A program made the translations under genes and the position numbers. A stretch of 64,000 nt of DNA from Closterium sp. Naga37s-1 (Eukaryota; Streptophyta; Zygnematophyceae; Desmidiales; Closteriaceae). Shown one piece after another: positions 24,844 to 34,761 of the stretch (positions within the stretch are counted from its first letter, which is position 1; the number at the start of each line of letters is the position of its first letter). The notes beneath the pieces were generated by a model that saw only the letters and a program-made list of their open reading frames with translations, made no database searches and was not told the DNA's origin. The stretch covers positions 1,763,001 to 1,827,000 of the forward strand of contig CANJKZ010000922.1 in NCBI GenBank assembly GCA_947471745.1, written 5' to 3'.

Positions 24844-27800
24844 TTAAGTTGACACCAGGCGCACGGCAAAGGTCTTGGGTCCCACCTCCTCTGTGATGCG
24901 CAGGAGGGAGGGAGGGGGAGGAAAAGGGAGGAAGAGGGTGGAGGGGGGGGGGGGGGGAAGGGAATGGAGAAAAGAGGGGATCGGGAAGATGGGGAGGCAG
25001 AGGTAAGGGGGCAGCAGGGAACAGAGCGAGGTGGGAAAAGAAGCGGGGATGGTAAAGTAGCATTGGTGTTGGAGTGGGAAAAAAGTGGGGGCATCAATGG
25101 GAGGAGGGACGCAAGCAGTGAGGGGAAAGGAGTAAGAGGGGGAGAGGAAGGGAGTGGGGAAGTGAGTGAGGGAGTGAATAAGAGAAAGTGCGCAAGAAAG
25201 GCAATAAAAGGAAAGAGTGCGACGGACTAAAAGGAAAGAGTGCGAGGGAATGAAAACGAAAGAGTGCAAGGGAATAAAAGGAAAGGGTGCGAGGGACTCC
25301 AAGAAAAGAGTGAGAGGGACTACAAGTAAAGAGTGAGAGGGACTAAAAGGAAAGAGTGCGCGGGACTAAAAGGAAGCAGCTATCAAGCTTCAGCTGTACA
25401 CCACCCTTCTGCAACCTACCTCTACCTCCCTCCATTCACCTCCCTCCATTCACCTCCCTCCATTCACCTCCCTCCATTCACCTCCCTCCATTCACCTCCC
25501 TCCATTCACCTCCCTCCATTCACCTCCCTCCATTCACCTCCCTCCATTCACCTCCCTCCATTCACCTCCCTCCATTCACCTCCCTCCATTCACCTCCCTC
25601 CATTCACCTCCCTCCATTCACCTCCCTCCATTCACCTCCCTCCATTCACCTCCCTCCATTCACCTCCCTCCATTCACCTCCCTCCATTCACCTCCCTCCA
25701 TTCACCTCCCTCCATTCACCTCCCTCCATTCACCTCCCTCCATTCACCTCCCTCCATTCACCTCCCTCCATTCACCTCCCTCCATTCACCTCCCTCCATT
25801 CACCTCCCTCCATTCACCTCCCTCCATTCACCTCCCTCCATTCACCTCCCTCCATTCACCTCCCTCCATTCACCTCCCTCCATTCACCTCCCTCCATTCA
25901 CCTCCCTCCATTCACCTCCCTCCATTCACCTCCCTCCATTCACCTCCCTCCATTCACCTCCCTCCATTCACCTCCCTCCATTCACCTCCCTCCATTCACC
26001 TCCCTCCATTCACCTCCCCCCTTCACCAATCAAAGCATGCATGTCCGCCCCAAAGAAGGACGCCACCTCGGGCTGACACCATGTGGAACGGACGCCACCT
26101 CGGGCTGACACCATGTGGAACGGACGCCACAGCCATCAGCCCCAGCTGAATCCCACTCTTGTGCGCCCTACCTCTACCTCCCTCCCTTTAACTCCCCTCC
26201 CTCACCAATCAACGCCTGCTCGCCCAGTCCAAAAAGGAAATCGTATTGACCTGCCACCAGTAACCAAGGCAATACCACGTGCAACAGACAGCATCATCAA
26301 TCAATCAACCAGCAGACGTAGCCTCCCCGGCTTACCAATCAAAGCCTGAACGCCCGGCCCAAAGAAGGATGTGAACTTGGCCTGCCTCTCCATGAAATCC
26401 GTTTTCGAGAGAGCCGGGGCCTCGAAGATAAGCACCAGGGAGTACTGTCCGTTATACACCTGGAAGGGAGGGAGATTTGGAGAATATACAGAAGTGCGGT
26501 TTAGAGAAAAATGGGGCCTCATAGATGGGCAAGATAGGGAGTACCGCAGGGGCCAAAGACGGGCAAGACGGGCAAAAGAGGGGTTACAGTCATGGGAGAA
26601 AGAGTCTTTACCGCATTGATACTCAGCAGCGCACCACAAACACACGGGAGTTACACTCCACAATGCCTTCATATCTCAGCGGTTTAGTTGTAATGAAAAA
26701 TGTGGTTGCTTATTTTCTCACCTGCTCGCTGATCGAGGTAAGTGTAGGTGCGTTTCTGCGCTGAATGCCTCCCGACTGCCATGCGTAGGTGAGTTGGGTG
26801 AGTCGAGCGGAAGGGAGGGAAGGGGAGGGGAGGGCAGAAGGGGAAAGGAAGGGTGGACGGGATGCACAAAACGGGTTGAAAATATGCCTTCCGATTGACA
26901 CGCGTTAGCCAGATATCAAGAGAGGAGGAAAGGCAGCAGGAAGGGGGGGGGAGAGGGGCAGTACAGGTGTAGGGGTCAGGGAGGAAAATCAGTTTTCGTA
27001 GACGCCTCTATTTAGGAAGATAGGGAGAGAGTTTGTGGAAATAGTAGTGATGAGTGCGGAGCTAGCACTTGGGAAAGAAAATACACAAATACTCGGATCC
27101 AGAGTAGGGCTAAAGAGAAGCGCTTGTGTCACGTCGCAAAGCAAGGACAGGAGGGCATTTAGCTGGGATGGGAAGTAGCATTCAGATAAATTTTGGGAGG
27201 AGGATCGGACTCTTCAACAAGGTTGTAGCAGAGTATTCTCTTGAGGACCTCGTCTTTCAAGGCCAATTCGACTGTCACCAGGTTGCTGCAAACCATTATC
27301 TCACGAGGTTGTAGCAAACTACTATCTCACCAGGTTGTAGCGGAATATTCTCTTCAGGGCCTCCTCCAGATGTTGCTCGTCTCCATAGCGGAACCGCGTG
27401 ACATCACTGCGTACCTGGGAGGCAGACAGGAGGAGGGAGGCGTGGGTGAGAAGATGGAATGAGAGAAATATCTGACTAAGCAACCAGCAGCTTCCTCCAG
27501 ATGCTTCTCATCTCCGTAGCAGATGGCACTGATGGAACCGCGTTATGTCGCTGCACACATGGTGCAGATGGATGGGTGGAGGGAGGAGATGAAACACTTA
27601 TCATGACTTGAATGAAAGCCTCCTCCAGGCGTGGACCTGAGAGATGGCACGGTGCACCTTGGTTAGGCATGACCGTTAACATTACCTGCTCATCAAGCAG
27701 CACACAGTGGTCGTGGCTTGTGTCTTCCTCAGAGGCACACTGGTCAACGACCGACCCACACCCAACCAAGCGGCCCACAGCACATGGGCTCACATTCAGC

Positions 27801-30215
27801 GCATTCATCCCTCACTTGCTGAAAGATGGGCGTGGCGTGGCCAGTGTCTCCCTCAGAGAGCCACCCACTCTAGTCACTGACATCCACCACCACGCCTAGC
27901 ATCCGCAGCTGAAGGGGCCACATTCAGCACACGCATCCCTCGCCTGCTGCAGGATGGGCGTGGCCTGTGTCTCCCTCAGAGCCACAGCATCAGCATACGA
28001 TGTGCATGGCAATGGCTTCGGTTCAATGCCACACGATGAGCCACGCACCCACCCCACATTTGAGGGGCCCACCCACCCCACACTCAGCACACTTCCCCCT
28101 CACCTGCTGCAGGATGGGCGTGGCCTGTGCCTCCCGCAGAGCAACAGCGTCGGCATACGATGTGCATGGCACCGGCTTGAGCTCCGCATACTGCACGTGG
28201 GGAGGGGAGGAATGGATGGAGGCATAAGTTCAACTTTTGATGCCCCTCAAATGTAGTCACAGCATCCACATGCGATGTGCATGGCACTGGCTTGAGCTCC
28301 GCATACTGCACATGGGGAGGGGAGGCATGGATGCATAAGAGTTCAATTAGGCTAATGATGCTTTTGATTCGACTGAAAAGCAGCTCCACATACTGCACAA
28401 GCCACATGGGGAGGAACAGAGGCATAAGTTCAGTCAGACTGATGATGCTGAGACGGGGGCGTGTAGCGGGTTCCAGTACAAGACGGTCTATGATGACCAG
28501 GGCGCCATGCACAGTGAGCATGGAACCGCTTTCAACCCCATGCATGTACCAGGTGCATGTTGAAACAAATGGACGAGGATAGAAGATACATATGTAATGA
28601 ATCATTGCGAGCCGGAAGAAATGGGTGAGTATGAGGACAGACGACTTGGAGTCTTTTTGAGTCGACTCAAAACATGGAAGCCACGGGCGAATGACGGAGG
28701 GCCACTTGGAGCCCTTTGAATGCCCCGCCAATCAACCAGCACGAATAATATCACAACTGTTATATACTAGATCATACATTGAATTGAGCTCGTACCTTGA
28801 GAGCGAATCCGATGAGCGCAGTGGGGAAGCCGTAGGTGAGCATGAGGGCGGAGGACTCGGAGCCCGGCAGGAACTGGAAGTAGGCGCCAAAGCCGTACGA
28901 CAGCAGCAGCAGCCCCACCGTCAGGCCGATGGTGCCGAAAGACGTCTGGATAGAAGTGACAGAGGGGAGAGGGGGAGAGAGGGGGAGGGGGAGAGACGGA
29001 TGACGAGTGAAATGAGCAGGCGCGTTGTGTGCAGGTGGTTAGAAAGCCTGGGTGAGCAGCAGAACCCCCTGTCAGGCCAACGGTGCCGAAAGACGTCTGG
29101 GGAGAAGGGAGGGGACAATGGAAAATGGAAGAGAAGGGAGAGGAGGAAGAGAGGGGAGAGCGAAGAGAGAAGGGGGATTTGAGAGAGGGGTGAGAGAAAA
29201 AAGGGAAGGGAGCATAACCTCTCCACGCTTTACACAGCCTCATTCGTACCTTACTAGCTTTCAGTCACGCGCTTTACTTTTCCTTCAATCGCGAATCGCT
29301 ACTCGCCTTCAAACACACAGTTTGGTTCGTCTTCAATTGAGTATCAATCGCGTACCATAGTTCGCCCTCAATAACAGAAACTGATTCGATATTGCATAAT
29401 CAAGGTACGTACCTAGTTCTGCGTAGCTGCGTTTCAGCTGCTGACATGAATCGCCTCAAAGGCGTCTCATGTTTCAGTTTAAATCGCAGCACTCGGTAAC
29501 CAGTGGAGCATTTGCTGATGCCCAGCTCGGGTAACTTTGCTAAGGACGGAATCTAATTGGCCCAGTGCTATATGTAGCTTGACGTTGATGAGCTTGGGCA
29601 CGCAGTATTGTTCCTGTGTTATGGACGCGACCTATAGTGGGTCAGTGCACTGTGCCTACCGTGCTGTTGACCTCATTGTCGAGTATATTGATTGCGTAGC
29701 TGGCTTGTTACCCGTGCACTGGTGTCGCTCCGCTTGCTTACAACGCGTACATAGCTGACGCTTAGTCGGGCAGAAAGTCGTTGACCTAAATGACTCTGAC
29801 TTGCTACTGGACAACCGCAATGCGTATCGTGGTTCCTCTGCTTTCTTATTACGCGTACATTGGTTCGTGTCGCATACAACGTGTACATTCTTTGATCCTC
29901 CTCTCGCTATTTAACGCGTACCTTGGTGATGCTCAGTTCCGAGTCAGGCACCACGACGCTGTTCTTGCTCACGAGCGACGCTTCGAACGACGCCGACTGT
30001 GGTTCAGCCGTCTCCGCTGCCGCTTGACCGTCAGACGCGGCTCGCACCGTCAGAGTTGACAGCCGGCACCGGCTGACGGCCGTCTGCCGGTTAATCCGCA
30101 TAACCGGACGTGCCACTAGGCTCAGACGCGATTTAACATTTTGTTGCGAAGAGACATTCGCGACGGCGAATGCTGGCGAAGCGAGCGACGAGGAGACGAC
30201 AGTTTGGGCCGCCAT
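24844..30215 (-). CDS. Chloroplast thylakoid protein, slr0575/DUF2854 family, seven exons
   Basis: Joins 30215-29922, 28945-28796, 28190-28104, 27414-27331, 26775-26722, 26459-26336 and 24890-24844. All introns are GT-AG, phases agree, total 840 nt, 279 residues. Exon 1 encodes a Ser/Ala/Arg-rich plastid transit peptide (MAAQTVVSSSLASPAFAVAN...). Exon 2 holds two hydrophobic segments (GTIGLTVGLLLLSYGFGAY and ALMLTYGFPTALIGFALK). Then come the family's soluble blocks: YAELKPVPCTSYADAVALRE, DVTRFRYGDEQHLEEALKRI, SGGIQRRNAPTL, YSLVLIFEAPALS, FMERQAKFTSFFGPGV. The molecular role of this family is not established; members are thylakoid-associated in cyanobacteria and plastids. An in-frame extension upstream of ATG 30215 is open, but the chosen start gives a normal transit peptide. 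The last exon is the least certain. Confidence 0.82.
25425..26012 (-). repeat. 42-copy 14-bp minisatellite in intron 6 of the DUF2854 gene
   Basis: CCTCCCTCCATTCA repeated, essentially perfect, for 588 bp = 42 x 14. It lies between exon 6 and the last exon. The plus strand has long open frames (PSIHLPPFTSLH repeats) only because stops are absent from the unit. On the sense strand it is G/A-rich (TGAATGGAGGGAGG). Confidence 0.95.
26021..26262 (-). repeat. Degenerate copies of the DUF2854 exon 6 donor end
   Basis: The true exon 6 3' end reads, on plus, TTACCAATCAAAGCCTGAACG followed by CCCGGCCCAAAGAAGGATGT. Related sequence occurs at ~26200-26260 (CACCAATCAACGCCTGCTCG) and ~26025-26075 (CACCAATCAAAGCATGCATG). 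A further 30-bp tandem repeat (GGACGCCACCTCGGGCTGAC) lies at ~26060-26112. All are intronic and lack an open continuation. Confidence 0.8.
26876..26912 (-). repeat. Degenerate copy of the DUF2854 exon 5 acceptor region
   Basis: AATATGCCTTCCGATTGACA resembles GAATGCCTCCCGACTGCCAT at the start of exon 5 (26767-26786). It is upstream of the real acceptor in the sense direction. Confidence 0.55.
27220..27330 (-). repeat. Repeated copies of the DUF2854 exon 4 3' end and donor
   Basis: The plus-strand exon end CTCACCAGGTTGTAGCGGAA (27327-27346) is followed, in intron 4, by two tandem ~26-bp copies (CTCACGAGGTTGTAGCAAAC; GTCACCAGGTTGCTGCAAAC). A longer copy at 27220-27256 (GGTTGTAGCAGAGTATTCTC) extends into exon coding sequence. 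Three to four potential donors therefore follow each other. Confidence 0.82.
27483..27640 (-). repeat. Degenerate upstream copies of DUF2854 exon 4
   Basis: 27483-27560 resembles exon 4 (GCAGCGACATAACGCGGTTC against GCAGTGATGTCACGCGGTTC, and ATCTGGAGGAAGC against ATCTGGAGGAGGC) but has an inserted ~14 bp and a stop. A weaker match, CCTGGAGGAGGC, lies at ~27620-27640. Confidence 0.75.
27816..28425 (-). repeat. Array of partial copies of DUF2854 exon 3
   Basis: The intact exon 3 is 28104-28190. 28256-28315 copies its acceptor and 5' half (with CAG). 28381-28415 copies the acceptor only. 27937-28026 copies most of the coding part (EPKPLPCTSYADAVALRETQ on translation), but its acceptor is gone and its donor reads GC instead of GT. 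27816-27862 copies only the 3' part. Spacer sequences such as GGCATAAGTTCA also repeat, indicating tandem duplication of a ~100-120-bp exon-plus-intron unit. Confidence 0.88.
28655..28672. other. 18-bp perfect palindrome
   Basis: TTTTGAGTCGACTCAAAA lies in intron 2 of the DUF2854 gene. The same palindrome, 20 bp long, occurs at 48714-48733, and a diverged form at 49034-49055. Confidence 0.85.
29055..29101 (-). repeat. Copy of the DUF2854 exon 2 acceptor boundary
   Basis: CTGTCAGGCCAACGGTGCCG and AAAGACGTCTGG match the start of exon 2 and its CAG acceptor (28919-28949) with few changes. It lies upstream in intron 1. Confidence 0.82.
29230..29900 (-). repeat. Intron 1 with recurrent exon-1-donor-like words
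   Basis: Words resembling the exon 1 donor context (plus AACGCGTACCTTGG at ~29913) recur: TTACGCGTACATTGG (~29850), CAACGCGTACATAGC (~29741), CAACGTGTACATTC (~29879), CATTCGTACCTTAC (~29243). They are short and diverged and have no coding value. Confidence 0.5.
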
Positions 30216-31132
30216 TGTGACTGACAAATATGCACAAAGGAAGCTCAAAGTTACTAAGCAAAAGCCTCGCACGTCAAGACCGGAATCTCTGAGCTCTCCT
30301 GTCCTCACAAAATAATCTAACAGCACGCTCAAGCTTCAGCTACAAAAACTGAATGGGATTTGGCGTGAAGAAAGAAACTGCTGCTTGTGAAATGGTTTTG
30401 CATGCCAGCTGATCATTTCAGGTAGTGTTTGCCCAAAAACTTCTTGGCAGCAGCGGCTTAGCGCGGCCCAGTTGGACCAGCGCGGACCAGCGCGGACCAT
30501 CTACGGATTCCTGTGGATTTGAACCCCAGTGCAATCCCATAAAGCAGTTGTGGACATGGAGGTAGGTACACGACCCCGAGAACTGTTTCAACAATCGGCC
30601 CGCCCGCTTCCGGATTAGCGAAACTCGCACAATGCGGGGTTATAATTTTCGCCCCTTCTCGTTTTTGGGTCGCATGTTACACCCCTGACTCGCCGACAAT
30701 TCGCTCAGCCATTCACAAAGTTTTTGTCACGCAGGTCATTGCAAATGGTCCCCAGTACCACGCGGGAATGAGTTTGGGGAGACGAGAGAGGTGATGATGA
30801 TGGAGGGCCTTGGGCATGCCGCGTTTTGATCTCCTGGGAATTAAGCAAGGTGGATCTGACGGTGGAGAGTATCGAACCCCATCACAGTTGGGAACAGCGT
30901 GGCATTCAGCTTCTCTGCCATGTGGCATCGACTTCGTGTAGTGAGGGTATCCATCAGCTATTCAAGGGTTCTAATCAAGTTTCCTTTTTTAAGCGCATGC
31001 GCCAACTAAATGACACAAGAGCTTTCTGATTACTTTTTTTTTTGGGGGGGAACTAAATGAGCTGGTAACATTTTTTTGGGATCTACTAAGAGCTTTCTCT
31101 CGACACCAAAATAGTGTTCACACAAGGAACAT
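30216..31132. other. Upstream region of the DUF2854 gene
   Basis: Holds the promoter/5' UTR of the minus-strand gene; no TATA box was recognised close to the start. 30475-30505 has a short GGACCAGCGC repeat. A tRNA-like segment is listed separately. No gene seen. Confidence 0.45.
30845..30950 (-). repeat. tRNA-like (possible SINE) sequence
   Basis: On the minus strand, TGGCAGAGAAGC (A-box-like) is followed after the tRNA-typical ~42 nt by GGTTCGATACT (B-box-like). The acceptor stem does not pair, so it is not a functional tRNA. It could be a tRNA-derived SINE head or a decayed tRNA. Confidence 0.4.
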
Positions 31133-31210
31133 CATGCTGAATTTAAGAACGAGAATGAATGAACTAGCAAACAGTTGGGTACAAGTACTAACCCTAATTG
31201 TGTTGTACCC
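31133..31210 (-). repeat. Truncated short-LTR copia LTR fragment
   Basis: GAACGAGAATGAATGAACTA and GTTGGGTACAAGTACTAACC match the first half of the LTR at 12239-12370. It ends abruptly after TTGTACCC, beside a segment with repeated ACTGAT/ATCAGT words. Confidence 0.75.
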
Positions 31211-31717
31211 AGGGCTCTCGTTATCAGTGTAATACTGATTAGAAGGGTGAAATTTAGGGCCTGCACTGAAGGGTTTGGGTATTTTTTGGGAGGATTAGTG
31301 TTACACTGATAACGATTCAGGCTACACTGATGCTCTTGGGTATTTTTTCCCTTAGCGAAGATTACCCGGAAGAGCGTATAGGGAACCACCCTCTCCCCAC
31401 CCCCACCCCCCCCTCTTCGGAAACTCTACTTGTCGAGACGAATTTTTATAGAAATTTCGTAACGATACATCCAATTTCGTAATGATGCACTACGACGTCA
31501 GCACTACTCCGTGTCTGCTTGCAACCTAGCCGTTACTGTAGAGGTGACACAACCTGATTGGTCGAAGCTGCACTCACTGCAAAAACTTTAACTTTCTAGA
31601 CTCGGAAATTTGGGACTCGAGATCCTTAAACACACGTTCCCCCCGGGAAGCTTGGTTGCTGCCAGCACATACTGAGCTGCCTAGAGTACAATCAGGGTAA
31701 AAAATATACCTACACTG
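31211..31717. other. Non-coding gap with ACTGAT/ATCAGT words
   Basis: 31211-31340 contains TTATCAGTGTAATACTGATT, GTGTTACACTGATAACG and two GGTATTTTTT runs. The same kind of words flank the other side of the copia stack at 42346-42450. The rest (31380-31712) has a C-rich run and unremarkable DNA. It ends with CACTG, the target duplication of the next element. Confidence 0.5.
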
Positions 31718-32179
31718 TGTCAAACTTATATGCTATAGTCTGTTTAGGCTGTAGTGGAGTAGTTCTTATAGGGTACAACACTTTTAGGTTTCCTACTTGT
31801 TGTTAGAATCCTAGGCAAAAGTTGTGTCAACTATCGAGAGGGTTGGTACAAAGGAGAAACCTAAGGGGTTGTACCCCACAGTGAGTACCCCACTAAGCCT
31901 ACCCAAACTATAACATATATGTACATATGTTTGACACACCCCCAGAGGCAAAGTGGAGGGAACAGAGGGTCACAAGACCAGTCAGGAAGTGCAAAGCAAG
32001 CTCAGGGTGGATCACAACGTCACCACGCAGTCTGAGCACAAGCAAGAAGGCCACAAGGCCAGTTCACATGCAGAAATATATATGTAACAACAACAGTACA
32101 GTGATATCTACCTACAAGAACAAGCATCCAGGAATACATATAAATCATGGTACAAACAAAGCCTACAACAAGTGAGGAA

Positions 32180-34106
32180 GCGTGGGCACAAGGCCTAACA
32201 AAGTGCAGAAACGCTGATGATCACCAGGCGGAAGCGCCTTGGTGAATATATCAGCAATGTTGGCCCGAGTGGCCACGTAGGTAAGACGAAGCTGGCCACG
32301 CTGCTGCAGCTCTCGAGCAAGAAAGTAACGGAGAGCGATGTGCTTTGTTCTGTGCTCCAGTCTGTGCTCCTAACACAAGGCAATGGCGGCCTTGTTGTCG
32401 ACGTACAGAACTGGAAGAGAACGAGGCCGCTCTCCCAAGTCGGTCAGCAGGTAGGTGAGCCAGCGCAGCTCCTGTGCAGCCATGGCCCCAGCGTAGATCT
32501 CTGCCTCACAGCTGGAGCCGAGAACTGAAGACGAACGTGTAGAACGCCAGGAAACTGAACCAGAACCAAGGATGAAGGTGTAACCCTGTGACGACCGCTG
32601 CGTAGCCTGGTCGTCAACCCAAGAGGCGTCCGAGTGACCTGTGAGGACAACGTCACCCCGTCCTCCAAGAACGAGCTCCATGCCCGATGTATTGCACAAG
32701 TAGCGTAGTACCCTCTTGGCAGCATCCATGTGCACCTTTCGGTGCCGACCAGGAGCCACGTAGCGAGCCAGAAGGCCAAGAGGGTACGCAAGGTCAGGAC
32801 GAGTGCAAGTCATCAGGTACATGAGGCAGCCTACTAACTCTGGGTAAGGACCACTCGGCTCTACGGACTCGTCCGAAGGTGGAGCTGAGAGCGAGTGACT
32901 TGTAGCCAGAGGAGTGGCCTGTGCTGAGGACCAGGTGAAACCGAAGCGCTGAAGGACCTGCTGCACCATGTGTGACTGAGTCAGTGTGATGGTGCGGCGT
33001 GCTCTGTCCCGGGTGATCTGCAAGCCAAGGTAGCTGCGCAGTTCACCCAGGTCTGTGCACGTGTGTCTCTTCTGCAGCTCCAACTTCACCAGGGCGAGAG
33101 CCTCAGTGTCAGCAGTGGCAAAGACCAAGTCGTCGACGTACACGAGAACGTAGAACGGCGGCAGCGAAGTGTCGGTGCGCAAAAACAGCGACGGGTCAGC
33201 AGTCGACGGAGCAAACCCAAGAGCCGCAAGTGTCGTCCTCAGTGTGTCGTGCCACTCACGTGGCGCCTGGCGGAGACCGTAGACCGGCCGCCGGAGGCTC
33301 CACTGGGTACCAGGAGGGAACGACCCAGTGAAGCCAGGAGGGCGGCGCAGCCAAATCTCCTCGTGCAGGCTGCCCTGTAAGAAGGCTGTGCTGAAGTCAA
33401 GAGAGTGAAGCTCGTAGTCACGCTGAGCGGCAACGTGCAGCAGCACCCGAAGAGTGGTCATCTTCGGGGTGGGGGAGAAGGTCTGGAAGAAGTCAACTCC
33501 CTCTCGCTGACTGAAGCCTCGAGCCACGTAACAAGCCTTGAAGACAGGCAGAGAACCTGGCGGCCGCTTCACCCTGAAAATCCACATGCCACTGACAATG
33601 TTCGCCCCAGGAGGGGGAACCTCGTCGACGTAGGTGCCTGTGGACTTCCAGGATGCCATCTCTGCATCCATGGCTGTCTGCCACTGAGAGGAGTACTCAC
33701 CCGCGATCGCCTCAGCGTAAGAGCACGGGGTAGGGATGTCTGGTGCATCCAGGTCTCCCTCAGGGGCAAGCAGCATGGATACGAGATGAGGCGCAGCGGC
33801 TGCAAGACACTCAAGGTCCTCCTGCCTGTCCTCGAGGACGTCCGTGCCAAGAGCACACTCACCCCCGACGGACGGAGGACAGACAGACGCAGACTCAGCA
33901 ACAAGACTGGCGGCGTAGTCTAGACGACAGTGAGCAGCAAAGGCAACAAGCTCAGTGATTAAGGCAGACGCAGCAGCAGACTCAAACGACGGGTCAGTGA
34001 CAACAGTGGCAAGCAGACGCCTGACAGTAGAGTGCTCAGCACGAAACCGGTCAGACGCAGGGTCAGCAACACAGTGAGGACGCAGGGGGAGGCGGCAGAG
34101 GAACAC
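32180..34106 (-). pseudogene. RT-RNase H of copia element 2
   Basis: Open from 34106 to a premature TAG at 32370-32372 (Gln codon in sister copies: ALCQEHRLEHR). It covers the RT N-terminus (SGMWIFRVKRPPGS), FLQGSLHEEIWLRRPPGF, VYGLRQAPREWHD, catalytic VYVDDLVFATAD, and RNase H (GHSDASWVDD, CEAEIYAGAM, YVDNKAAIA). The last ~60 codons (RTKHIALRYFLA...) continue after the stop to about 32180. Confidence 0.9.
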
Positions 34107-34119
34107 GCGGTGAAGGAGA

Positions 34120-34760
34120 GGAAGGACGACGAACTACAAGGGGAGGGCCGGAGACAGCCGGCTGGCTCTGACGAGGAACACGACGACCGGAACTGACAGG
34201 GGAGACAGGACGCGACGCAGGCTCACGACGATCTGCAAGGCCACCAGGCTGCTCTGTGTACGGAGAAGGAGCAGGCAGCGGTGAGCCAGGCTGTAACGGA
34301 AGACCAGTAGACGAGGGAAGACTGAGAACCTGGCGAAGTGCAGAGTCAGGTGGTGGCTGAGACGACGGAGACGGCGGAGCAAAGAACAGGCACGGCTGAG
34401 CAGTGCCACCAGCACGAGCAGCACCAGCCCCTCCAGCAGCTCCAGCACCTCTAGCAGCTCCAGCACCCCCAACAGCTCCAGCACCTCCAGCAGCTCCAGC
34501 ACCTCTAGCAGCTCCAGCACCCCCAGCAGCTCCAGCACCTCCAGCAGCTCCAGCACCTCCAGCAGCTCCAGTACCCTAAGCAGCTCCAGCACCGCCAGTA
34601 GCTCCAGTACCTCCAGCAGCACCACCACCAGCCCGAGCAGCTCCAGTACTCCCAGTACGAGCACCTCCGGGACCAGCGACACCAGCAGAAGAACCTCCAG
34701 CAGGAGAGCCCTGAGGTGCAGAAGTGGGACGCTGACGGCGACCGTACCAGTCGTGCAGCT
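34120..34760 (-). pseudogene. Integrase-RT linker of copia element 2 (Gly/Ala repeat, frameshifted)
   Basis: CCAGCAGCTCCAGCACCT-type repeats at 34415-34620 encode the linker. The LREWY-equivalent here reads QLHDWYGRR just after an in-frame TAG. Frames shift several times before RT opens at 34106. Confidence 0.8.
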
Positions 34761-34761
34761 G

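Noticed and set aside
25333..26108. Long plus-strand ORFs coding PSIHLPPFTSLH repeats
   Set aside because: They are translations of the 14-bp minisatellite, which lacks stops in its unit, and lie inside an intron of a minus-strand gene.
30415..30640. Possible tRNA gene (GGGTTCAAATCC on the minus strand near 30520)
   Set aside because: B-box-like only. No A box at the right distance and no cloverleaf stems could be drawn.
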